Shown: positions 10,424-20,791 of the stretch, in pieces
Numbering within the stretch: position 1 is the stretch's first letter
Layout: each line of letters opens with the position of its first letter
NCBI GenBank assembly: GCA_964035575.1
Contig: OZ037932.1
Location: 310,001 to 374,000, forward strand
Reading direction: 5' to 3'
DNA from: Rhynchopus sp. YZ270_cl-10
Lineage: Eukaryota; Euglenozoa; Diplonemea; Diplonemida; Diplonemidae
Length of the DNA: 64,000 bases
The notes under the pieces: generated by a model
Told to the model about the DNA's origin: nothing
Seen by the model: only the letters and a program-made list of their open reading frames with translations
The model's database searches: none
Position numbers and translations under genes: made by a program

Positions 10424-12120
10424 GGCCTCGCTAAGGCCGGCTGAGGCGTGATTGTAAGTAGCCACGCCTCCGATAGATTTTCCAGACTGGGGTGGCCCGG
10501 GGGCACGGCGCTTAGTTTTTACAAAAAAAAATTTAAAAAAATCACAAAAAATCACAAATTATCACAAAAAATCACAAAAATAAATAAAAAAAATCACAAA
10601 AAATCACAAATTATCACAAATTATCACAAAAAATCACAAACAACTACTACAAAGTCACGGTACATTTGGTCGACTTCCTGCAATCTGAACAGGGTGGAGA
10701 TCAATAATCACCACACACTCAGAAGCGAGTAAAGAGGCTGCAAAAAGCGTAGCCGGCCTCAGACAGTTGTTTATCTTGGCGATTGCCAAGGCACGGGAGC
10801 TGGCGGAGGCTCCCCAAGCACGAGGTACCGACTCCAACGGAGGAGGTAGAGGTGGTGTGCGCCGACACTGACGCGACCCCCGTTACCGAAGCGACTCCGG
10901 AAACCGATGCGCCCCCCGACTGCAATTTGTTACATTGCGCTGTCTACAGCACATAGCCGCCACCCAGCTGCACACGCTTGTGTTCATTGGAAGGGTCGAG
11001 CCGCCTCTCAAGGCGCGTAAGACCAAGCCGCCGCCGCGCAACATCGGATTGGCCGCCCACATGACGCTGGCATCGCAAATGATGGCATGTTCCTTCTCCA
11101 ATGGATTTATTGGGTGTATGTTATATGGGGTGTCCCCAACCCCGGTGAAATCCGGGCGAAATCGGGCGAAATCGGGTGAAATTGGGTTCAGGTGGGCACA
11201 GGTGGGCCCAGGTGGGCTCTAGGGGGGCGATTGTGGGCTGGTCGCGGGACACCACATTATACTGGGACAATGTGGTCAGATCGTCTTCAGACCTGGAAAA
11301 GTGCACGACATATAAAAGCTTCCGACTGCGGCGGGCGGCCCATTTTCACCCTTTTCTTGTTCCTCATCCTCTCTATGTTTTCACTCGCCCCTGATGCTGA
11401 CAAAAATCACGGATTTGTCCATTTCGGCGTATTGACCCCACCACACAACTGTACTGTACTGTATTCCCAATCCCCTGTGTATACTGCGGAAATTGACCAA
11501 AAACGAGAACTTGTCCATTTCGGAAAATTGACCCCACCACTGGCCGGACGGATTCCGGAAATGCAAATGCAAGTGTTTTCGGCGTGAACTGTGTATACTC
11601 TATGTACTGTGTACTACCACAGCACAGGACCTCATAAGCTCTCAGTAAGCTCTCACAGCTCCCACTAACCTCAGTAAGCTCTCACAGGCTCTCGCAACCT
11701 GTTACGTGTCTCACGGAGACGATCATAGATCACCCAACAAAAAAATCACAAAAACCAAAAAAAAAAATCACAAAAAATCACAAAAACCAAAAAAAAAATC
11801 ACAAAAAATCACAAATAATCACAAACAATCACAAAAAATCACAAAAACCAAAAAAAAAATCACAAATAATCACAAACAATCACAAAAAATCACAAAAACC
11901 AAAAAAAAAATCACAAAAAATCACAAATAATCACAAACAATCACAAAAAATCACAAAAACCAAAAAAAAAATCACAAAAAATCACAAACAATCACAAGAT
12001 TATTTTTCATAATGTTGTGACTTTTTGTGATTTTCTCCGACAAAACACTACGCGCCACTTCGCTGCGCGCCCGGGCCACCCCACAGACATGCCTATTTTC
12101 AGGCGTAGTCGGCCTCGCTG
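10424..12120. mobile_element. possible DNA transposon with AATCACAAA arrays
   Basis: The left block (GC-rich, containing GGGGTGGCCCGGGGGC near 10490) and the right block (12050-12120, read inverted, with GGGGTGGCCCGGGCGC) match as imperfect inverted ends. Just inside each lies an array of ATCACAAA-type units (about 10535-10645 and 11738-12000). Between them is GC-rich sequence with a duplicated segment (TTTGTCCATTTCGG near 11415 and 11510) and short open frames on both strands that I cannot identify. Ends and superfamily are uncertain. Confidence 0.4.
11738..12000 (+). repeat. tandem ATCACAAA / AAAAACCAAAAA array
   Basis: A higher-order tandem array built from AAAATCACAAA units interrupted at intervals by AACCAAAAAAAAA. 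The sister array at 10535-10645 uses the same unit in the same direction with AATTATCACAAA variants. Confidence 0.85.
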
Positions 12121-12368
12121 CATTGTATAGAAATAACAATTTGAGACAAAAAAAAATTGGTTGAGTACAGGAACGCATCCTGTCACTGTTATTTTAAAGA
12201 CAGAAAAAAAACTTGAAAGATGAATGTACTGATACACATCTCTGAAAGAATACCAGAAAAAGAAGAGAAATTGTAAGAAAAAAAATACATAACACGCATC
12301 AGGCAAGGAGGAGGAAAGGGGACAGGTTTTTTGCCGTACATTGAAAGGTGCGACAACAAGAGGGGGAC

Positions 12369-12387
12369 GGGGGGGGGGGGGGGGGGG
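12369..12387 (+). repeat. 19-base G homopolymer
   Basis: An uninterrupted G run inside a purine-rich stretch. It could form a quadruplex or mark an assembly weak point. Confidence 0.9.
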
Positions 12388-15118
12388 AGAAAGGATTCCC
12401 CTCGAGAGAGGGAACCCTTTTTTACGAAAGGAGAAGAGACAAAAACTTGACAGGAAATATAAAGAACCCAAAAACGTCACCAAATTTTCAGGGAAAAAAT
12501 CAGGTGTATACGCACAGAGGGGATGGAGAGAAAATGAGAAATAAACCTCGTGCACCACATACTACCAAATGCTTTTTAAAGTGACTGATATTTTTTTTTG
12601 TAAAACATCGATGAGGGAGGGGGAGTAATATCGACCGTAGTTGCTCCCATACAAATTACAGAGAAGTTGAAAAGCGTAAACGCCTCCCCGTTCATCGGCG
12701 GACGCAGGCACTGACTTACAAAAAATCCGCAAAAAAAAGCGGGGGGGGTTACGTAACCCTGTCGGAGGTGGTATTCAATACCCACAAAATGTCGCATTTG
12801 TAACCAATGAAAAGTGCTTTTATTGATATAAACAGAGAAAAGTCGAAAAAGATGAACAATAGTCACCTTAAACTGAACCTCATGGGCACAGACAAATTAA
12901 TCGAGAAAGAGAGAGAATGGAAAGATAATTGAGCAGCTTTTTTTTTTTGTATCGACAATCACCCCGAGAAAGGGGTCCTGGACAAGGTTCGCCCGAAGGG
13001 CTAATGAATTTCAAAGGATGTGTATTTTTTTCTCTTTAAAACTGGCTTGAGTTATCGTCGTTAGATTATTTATTTTTTTGTGGAAATTTTACTTTTTTCT
13101 TTTCTGAAAACTTGGTTGTATTAGTAGACACCCGAGGATGAACTCCACTACTACTTTTCTCTTTTCCCTCCCGATTCCTTGCCGAGAAATAGCAGGGCTG
13201 TCTGAGTACGAAGAGGTTTGCTAACTCATTTGATAAACTTTATAACTTGTGTGCATCCCAAAAGGTGAACAACGTTTTTTTATTATTATTCTGCAATTCT
13301 GTTCTACACAAGTGAATGAAAGGAGGGAAAAGATGTTTATCAAATGAGCACAACTCAACCCTTCGTTTTGGTTTTACCATCAGACTGTGTATGGAAATGA
13401 AAAGATAAAAGAAAAAAAATGCCAATTTTAGATGAAAGGGCAGTGACAAATGCAGTCACACCAGCTTTCTTTTTTTTGGGGGAAAGAGAAGACGATTTTC
13501 TAAGCATATTTGGAATAAGCGGGAAAACGGCAAACACAGAGGGTTGGGCTTAATACAAAGGTGTTGTGGTATACAATACCCCCATACTTACCAATAAATT
13601 TTCATGTACTTTCCATTCAAAGAGAAAGCACTCAAGGATGTTCACATGATCCATCTCGTCTTACCAATAAAAGAAGAAGAAGAAAAATATGCCTCCTGTG
13701 TTTTTTTTTTTTTGTCATTTTAACAAAAGACAGTTCCACTTTCTTGAAAATAATAAAAACCTGGTTCGTCCTTTGGTACAGTGGATCATTCTCATTTGGG
13801 GAGTGGGGGTGATGAACCTAAGCTCCACAGTGCTTAGAAACCTAAAAGTGAAAAGAAGAAGAAAAAGAAAACAAAAGTTAGATGGATGTGCCTCACTGTG
13901 CATACACATCAAGAAAATAGAGGGGGGTGAATACTCCGCACATGGTATAGTCATCATTCCTTATCGTTTTTGTTGGACAATGGGAAAAAAAAAAACTATT
14001 TGCCCATTGGTTTTGGCAAAGTCTATTGTCGGAAAGAAATCTTTTTTTTTTCTATTTTCAACTGCGTTTTCTTCGATGCTTACATAAAAACCCTACTAAC
14101 GTCATGAGTAAACAACGAGAGGAACTCACGATGGAGGGGGAAAAAACGCATAAAAAAAAAGAATTTAAAAAAAAATCTTAGCGAATCGACTATGTTGCGG
14201 AGAAAATGAAAGAAAACAACTATTTTTTCTCATTTTTTTTCAAAAAAAAAAAAGGTAAAACCCGTTCTCTTGTGGACATCCACCCGGAAAGTAAAGTTTG
14301 AGGGTAGTCTATGAGTAAGATGGGGGGTAAGAAAAGAAGAAAAAGAAAATATTTTTTTATATATTTTACGCACACTACTTTTGTGAGCGGAAAGTGTCAA
14401 CGTCGTTCACTCACCCAACTCAACACCACCACCCAACAGGTGAGAGATTAGTGTGTGGATGCGTCAAAGCATCCCACAAGAAGGGTGAGGGGAACGACAA
14501 ATGACACTTTTTTGTAATTGACTCTGTATCAAGAGAAGAATAAAAAGAAAATAATCGAAAATTTAAGAAGACGAATGTGCCTCAGGTGCATGCACACACA
14601 TCTAAATAAAAGAAAGAAGAAAGATGAACCCACAGCCTCTCATGCTTGGTTACCAAAAGAAGTGCTTTGACAAAAAAAAAATAGGAGACCAAGTCGACAT
14701 TGAAATCGTCAAAAGAAACCATTTTTGCCAAAGCTCTCGTGCTTAGTCACCTTGAAAAAAAGACAGGTTCGGGAGTAAAAAACCCGTGAAAATATGTAAA
14801 AGAACGTACTCTCTCGTGTGCACGCATAAAAAGAACCACATGGAAGATGTGAGCAACTTCATAAGCAAACAAACACAACAACAAAAAGGGAATCCACCCT
14901 TTCAACCTTTCATTAGGCGGGAGTTCCCGCCGGAAGTCAGGCCAGAGTCTCACGTCAACAGCAAAGGACCCTGCCACACCCTTGGGAAAGGTGTGCTGGA
15001 AAAAAAAATAGGTAGAAAAAAAATAAGCAAACGTGCGTGATGGTTTTTCTCTTTTCTTTTTATTGTATTTTTGGTGTGGCTCGTCCCAAAATAAAGTGTT
15101 TCGAAAGGAAAAAAAACT

Positions 15119-15390
15119 GTACCTACCCTCCCCCGTGTATATGTCCGGACCCATTTTGATGTGTATATGTCCAGCACTTTTCTGAAAATTTTCCGGACAT
15201 ATACACATATGAGGGGAGATGCCCCGCCAACGTGCGGGGCCGAAAGCTCGGAATGGGTTTTTGCCGCTGTAAACTGTAGTATACTACCTGATGTGCGGCA
15301 TGTGCATATGTCCGAAAACATGTGTATATGTCCGAGCCTCGACCAACACGGACATATGCACAGGACATATACACGGGGGAGGGTAGGTAC
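15119..15390. mobile_element. MITE-like element with GTGTATATGTCC motifs
   Basis: Perfect inverted ends of about 28 bp begin GTACCTACCCTCCCCC and continue into GTGTATATGTCC. Inside are seven copies of the GTGTATATGTCC motif (some GTGCATATGTCC), three direct and four counting inverted copies. At 272 bp it has no coding capacity. Flanking A and T runs make a target duplication impossible to call. Confidence 0.8.
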
Positions 15391-16087
15391 TTTTTTTAGT
15401 ACAAAAGTGGGGTTTTGGGCCACACCAATTTCGCATTTTTATTTTTTTGTTCTCATTTTTCACAGAGCATCGGCACAACCTTCCACGATGGATACCATTT
15501 CGTTTTCTTTTTCCTTTGGTGCAAAAAGAAAAACATATAGGAATACCCCCTCCTGCCAAAAGGCTTCAGGATGCTTTGCAAAAATATATAATGTTTCATC
15601 GCTAAGGGCATGCAGTAGAGATGAAATAAAAAAAAACGAAACAAAGAAAAGTTTATAAGATGAACATTAGCCTTGTGTGCTTAGTCACCTTTACCATAAA
15701 CGAAAAGATATCGGAAATTCTTTTCTTACCTCAATCACTAAAGTTTGTGATCACGTGCAGACGCATCTATCAACGTAGGTACGTGCAAATGGTCATGATT
15801 AAAATAATATTTTCAATCGAATCCTCTTTCTTTTTCTAATTTCTTTCAAATAAAAAACCTCGGGTCTTTGTTTGTGCGATCAAAGCCGGGGAAACAAAAA
15901 GGGTGGAAAAAAAGGTGTGAATGTAATCCAAAATAGAAGAAAAATAAAATACCGTGAGGGTTTTTGGGATCAGTATGGGAAGAGCCTAAACCAAACACAG
16001 CAGCGGGTACAAACGCGCTGACAAACCCCCCCGCCATTTCTTGCTTTGGATTGTACAATGTCTAGATAAGAAATGGCATAAAAAAAG

Positions 16088-16175
16088 ATGACCCTAAGCC
16101 TCTCATGCTTAGTCACCTTGATCACATTCGTTATCGCGCAGCAACAGCTGAGCAGGTTTCCACAAATTTGTGGGA
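16088..16175 (+). repeat. family A hairpin repeat, long form (about 20 copies)
   Basis: The core CCTAAGCCTCTCGTGCTTAG forms a stem (CTAAGC with GCTTAG). The long form continues with a shared tail containing ATTCGTTATCGCGCAGCA and TTTCCACAA; a second long copy is at 32199-32282 and a degraded one at 62176-62255. Shorter copies lie near 132, 3390, 9384, 10351, 13814, 14622, 14728, 15660, 16196, 18420, 18729, 18948, 38746, 52532, 55101, 59326 and 59630. All read in the plus direction. The stem shows compensatory changes, for example CTGAG with CTCAG near 55105. Confidence 0.85.
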
Positions 16176-18575
16176 AAAAAAGGTTGGTAGAGCTGAACCT
16201 AAGCATCTCGTGCTTAGTCACAAAAAAAAAAGACACGATACAAGAAAGCAAGAATAGTACCACTCTCGACGATAGAGAAAACAAAAAAAAATAAAACTTG
16301 AAAAAATGAACGGACATCATCAAACACAACAATAAAAATACCAATTTCCCATAACATAACAAATATTGGAATATAGCAATACAATCAGAGGAGTCAAAGG
16401 GGTCTGGCGGGAGCACCGTGGGATGTGGGTGTTCCGTAAGAGAACAGAGGCGGTTCACAACCGCTCGGTGAATCACGCGACCTTTTTATTTAAAAAAAAA
16501 GATAAGCTTATAGCCAAAGCCTCTCATACTACCTTGGAAACAACAATGTAAGAGGAGCCTAACCTCAGGTGTTTAATCGAAAAGACAAGGTTGAAACCGC
16601 CCGGCGGACGCAGACAATATTTTTGAGAGCAAAAAAAAAAAAAAATTTGGTAACTCTAAGACAGGGTTGAAAATCCACAACTTTTGAGACAGTGATATGA
16701 CATGACATGGATTCGTTCTCGAGGAGCCACATAGTAGCACCTCTGGTGAGAGCCAAAAAAAGAGAGAAAAGTTGGTTTTTTTTTGCACTGCATAATACAT
16801 TATATGACTTTCCTAAGCACTGTGTTTAGTCTGATTAGATTACTTAATGTTTTGAACATTGGTTATTCAATCTGTTTTGTTGTATGTTTGCATCACTGTG
16901 TTTAGTCCCCTATACGGAAAATCTACCTGCCTAGTAGGTCAGAAGGAATCAGTTGTTGATGCAGGCCACAAATCAGACCCGGATAAAAAAACTAAAGAGG
17001 AAACTCACCCTTTTACTTAGATCCATTTTTGGAAATATTATTTTGTTCTGAGGCTCAACTACCTACACCTGCTTTGGTAATATCACAACACCGTAGTTTG
17101 GTAATATTGCGAATAATTCGTGCTTTAGTCACCCTTACTCACAAATCAGGGGGAAAGGGGGGTAATCGTACAATTGGGAATAGTGCAGTGTGTGCAGCTT
17201 ACTTTGGTGGAATAACATTGAGCGGGGAAGAGGGGGGGTTTCACCATAAAAATAATGGGGGGAGGGGAAGGAGAACGTATCGCCCCCATATAACGGATGG
17301 TACGAAACCACAGACTGCAGCTAAAAAAAAACAAAAAACGAATCGTAACACAGTAGTGAAAATAGGTTTTTCCTGTTTTTTTTCGTTCTGTTGTGTGGAA
17401 GGAACAGCATTTTTTTTTTGAAATCTTGTTTGTTATGTGGACACCCCTAAAAGGATGCGATCCACTATTATCCGAGATTTTTCGAGATTTTTTTTTTTGA
17501 GATTTTTTTTTGATGTGGTCGACAGAAAAACAATGGAGCAGTTTAGAGCCAACTCATGCTATTCCACACTGTGCATTCTCCACTTTCAATCAAATCACTC
17601 GCGTTTTTTTTTTTTTTTGTTTGCTTTTTTTTTTTTTGCATTTTTTGACATTTTGTTGCAAAAAACAACCACTCACCCGATGGGTTCTGTTCTCAAAAAT
17701 GCCACTCTTGAAAGACTCCTAGTCTCGAATACGTACGGCAACAATGACCTACTGAGGTAGAGGGCTTTTTTTTCCTTCTAAAAAATGACGAATTCACACA
17801 CAATAAAAATCGTCCAAAAAATGCAACGTTGCCCTGTATTTTAGAAGATGGTGTAATATGGCAGGAGTCTATTGCCTATCTCGATCCCCTTTAAAAAATC
17901 GAACCTGGGGGGTGACGAGCGTGGAGCGTGGAAGGGGAAATGATGGTACGCTGTAGTGTGATAAATTGTCTCATCATAATACATAAATAGACAATACAGA
18001 ATACAGCTACAATTATGTATGGTGGGAAATTATCACAATACAGCCATCAGGAATACTGTACAGACGAACAAAAAAAAAATTCATCGAAAAAGTTTGTCAC
18101 TGTTGAGGACGTCGACGAACATCGAACGAAAAGGGTCACTTTTTTTAAAAGTGACCTCCCACACGACGAACATCAACGAAAACACGTAACGAACATCGAC
18201 AAATCAATGGTTCGTCTGCACAGTATGACTAGGGGGAAAGAAGGGGGAGAATAGCGATGTGCCGGAAACCAGATACTTTTATTCTGTTCGCGCTGCGCTC
18301 TTTGGGGTGGGAGGGGAGGGAGGGAGGGGGGGAAGACTGAACACCCTCTCTCTCCCAGACAACGTGGCAGCTACCAAACCTGAGTGATACAAGAAAAGAA
18401 GAAAAATAAGATGGTTGATGGCCCTAAGCCTCTCGTGCTTAGTCAACCTTGAATAGTGACTCTGATAGGGTAAAAGGGAAAAAAAATGTTTCCGTTGATT
18501 GCTCAATATTACCCTGTTGGAGGGGTGATTAGCGACCGTATCGGAACTAATTCTCCTTTAAAGCTACGCTTTGTA

Positions 18576-18691
18576 CCACCTGATTTTTACCCCGCGTATA
18601 GGAGCGTAAAGGCCTGTATAGGCCAAACCCCACCCATTTTTCCCAGCCTTTACGCGCCTATACGCCTCTACGCGGGGTAAAAATCAGGTGG
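18576..18691. mobile_element. foldback MITE with CCACCTGATTTTT ends
   Basis: A 116-bp inverted repeat. The left arm CCACCTGATTTTTACCCCGC is mirrored by GCGGGGTAAAAATCAGGTGG at the right end, and a further inner arm (GCGTAAAGGC/GCCTTTACGC) leaves only a small loop. No coding capacity. Confidence 0.8.
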
Positions 18692-19042
18692 TTGTAGAGA
18701 AAAAAATTGAAAGAGCAGTGTTGTAAGATGAACCTTAAGCTTCACTATGTGTAGACACCGAATAAAAAGTGAAGTTGATAGTGCAAACGCCTCTGGGAGG
18801 CAGGCACTGAGGTAAAAAAAAAGTAATCTTCTCTCATCCCTTCCCATCTCCCTCCTTGAAAGATGCACGTTTCACCCATCAACACACATTTTCAGGAAGA
18901 AAAAAATGAGAAGACTTGGCTGTGCCTTTCGTGCACTTTGAAATATTAGGTGACAAGCCTCTTGCTTAGTTAACCTAATAATAAAAAAGGACCTGGGTGG
19001 CTTTGCTTGTACGAGCCCCAATAAATCGGTGGAATTAAAAAG

Positions 19043-19090
19043 GAGAAGTTGAAAGTGCAAACGTCTCGCCGTTCACCGGCGGACGCAGGT
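19043..19090 (+). repeat. family B hairpin repeat (about nine copies)
   Basis: The consensus is AGTTGAAAGTGCAAACGCCT followed by a CCG-TTCA-CGG loop and GACGCAGGCACTG; AGTGC pairs with GCACT. Other copies are near 260, 4345, 12668, 18774, 27294, 39047 (partial), 39362 and 57864, all in the plus direction. At 18774 the apical part is replaced by a different stem (GCCTC with GAGGC). Confidence 0.75.
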
Positions 19091-19173
19091 ACTAATCTAA
19101 AAACAAAAGAAAACACTAGTAAGATGAATATGACTCTCATACACCTAAAGAAACACAACATGTTTTTTTTATT

Positions 19174-19174
<1 letters not shown>

Positions 19175-19223
<49 letters not shown>
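19175..19223 (+). repeat. 49-base A homopolymer
   Basis: The longest homopolymer in the window, just after family A and B repeats. It may be a retroposon tail or an assembly-length artefact. Confidence 0.9.
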
Positions 19224-19226
<3 letters not shown>

Positions 19227-19262
19227 ATCAAAAAGTGAATTCGAAGTCCTCTAATAACTATT

Positions 19263-19428
19263 TATTCACCTCCTTTTAGCGGGGTTTTATTTTGCGATAA
19301 CTTCACGCATTTTTTTCCCAGGCGAGGGCTACTTAATTTGCCGAGCGAAGCGAGGCAAATTGAGTGCACGAGCCTGGGAAAAAAATAAGTGAAGTATCGC
19401 AAAATAATCCGCTAAAAGGAGGTGAATA
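19263..19428. mobile_element. 166-bp foldback element
   Basis: Inverted arms begin TATTCACCTCCTTTTAGCGG and extend about 60 bp each with few differences. The centre contains a GCCGAGCGAAGCGAGGC palindrome. The TTTTAGCGG block is shared with the adjacent TIR element, so this looks like a non-autonomous relative. Confidence 0.75.
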
Positions 19429-19445
19429 CGTAATTTTATTCCCCT

Positions 19446-20525
19446 GGGAAATAAAGTATACGAAGGATTTGGCACTTTTAGCGGGATTCTTTTTAATGAT
19501 AATTTCACGCAGTTTTTTTATCGCAAATTAAAAACCCGCTCATTGAACTTTATTTCACGCGTTTTTCACTTTTTTTCACTGCAATTCCTTCAGAGCGGGA
19601 TTTTATTTTTGTTTTTTTCACGCTAAAACAGGGGTTTTATTTGGCGATAACTTCACGCTAAATTTTGGTACATCCTGCACCACCACCCACCTAAAAATTG
19701 AAAATTTCGATTTTTTTTTGCCCTTTTCCCATTTTTTTTCTGACACATGCAACATGCCGAAGGATGTAAGACGCAAACGGTCCTCCGACAGGAGATGGAC
19801 AAGCACTACAGTGGTTTTGCTGAAGGACTAGCATTGTCGACACCGTACGTCCGTGAATGGGACCGCTTTTTAAGGAATTCATTGGCAAGCCTGACGGTAA
19901 GCCCACGGAAGCCGACTTCGTTTCGTACATAGTGTATCTCCGTGACGATCTCACTATCAAGACGAAGGACACACCACCCCCTTTACTTCATTGTGAGGAA
20001 GGTGGTGGCTGGCATGATATTCTGTGATGGGCGGGGATCTTCTGAATGTGTCTCGCTCTTGCACGACAGCCATTTCCCGACCTCCCGCTAGCACCCGAGG
20101 GGACACTGAGGTGGCGAGAGGTCGGGATGTAGCTTTGTGTACCGTTGAGGCAGCTTTCCAAACCGACCACACGCTGCGCTACGCGCTATGCGTACACGTG
20201 GTGTGGGCTTTTTAGGCTACATACTGTACGCGCTACACGCAAAATGCCGTTGTTGTGTGTGTAAAAACGTGGGTTGCGTGGTACTGCATGGGGTCACACG
20301 TGCACCACCCTGTGGCTCACACATGGTTCTGCCACCCCAAAAATGCGTATCCCACCCCACATACCAGGGTATGGGCCCAATTCACCAGTTTTTTGCAGGT
20401 TCCCAGCGAGCAAAAGCTAGCGGGAGGGTAATGAGAGCTACCTGGAGGGACACATTCTCGTTAGTTATTGCACAATAAATGAGTCCCGCTAAAAGTGCCA
20501 AATCCTTTCGTATACTTTATTTCCC
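19446..20525. mobile_element. 1.08-kb TIR DNA transposon remnant
   Basis: The two ends are perfect inverted copies over about 41 bp, starting GGGAAATAAAGTATACGAAG and ending in CTTTTAGCGGGA. Inside the left end are degenerate direct repeats of an AGCGGGGTTTTATTTTGCGA-like block (19486-19660). The GC-rich middle (19740-20480) has protein-like stretches, including ADFVSYIVYLRDDL near 19905-19950 and TPYVREWDRF near 19840-19870 in another frame. These resemble the N-terminal helices of a recombinase or DNA-binding domain, but no catalytic core is seen. The frame is broken. Superfamily unknown. Confidence 0.6.
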
Positions 20526-20791
20526 GTGAAATAAAAAGAAGAAAAAAAAACATGCACACATACTCAAATACACGCTCCTTTTTAATATTTTCATCAACAA
20601 TCCCCAAAAGAACTAGGTTCGTTCTGTACCCCATTATTTCATATTTCCCTTAACAGGCACACGGATACTTACAGAAACGACAGAAATCTCTCTGAGTGAT
20701 CATTACTATATTTTCTCTTCCTTTTTTCCTCCATTCTTTTCCTCCCATTTTAGTTGAACTATGTTTTGCAAAAACAAAACCAAAAAAAAAT
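20526..20791. other. short intergenic stretch
   Basis: The 3' flank of the second cyclase-like gene; nothing beyond AT-rich sequence is seen. Confidence 0.5.

Larger units (their letters stand above)
12121..19262. other. 7-kb gene-free interval
   Basis: No gene is recognised on either strand; the open frames are translations of homopolymers and repeats. Many family A copies, three B copies, an MITE-like element (15119-15390), a foldback (18576-18691) and a stretch with four ACGAACATC direct repeats around a GGTCACTTTTTTTAAAAGTG hairpin (18108-18225) were seen. Confidence 0.5.

Noticed and set aside
11738-12000. CRISPR array
   Set aside because: The ATCACAAA units have no unique spacers of constant length; it is a simple tandem array.
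12121-19262. Numerous 60-160-codon frames
   Set aside because: They translate homopolymers, hairpin repeats or the MITE at 15119-15390 and show no protein-like conservation or splice support.
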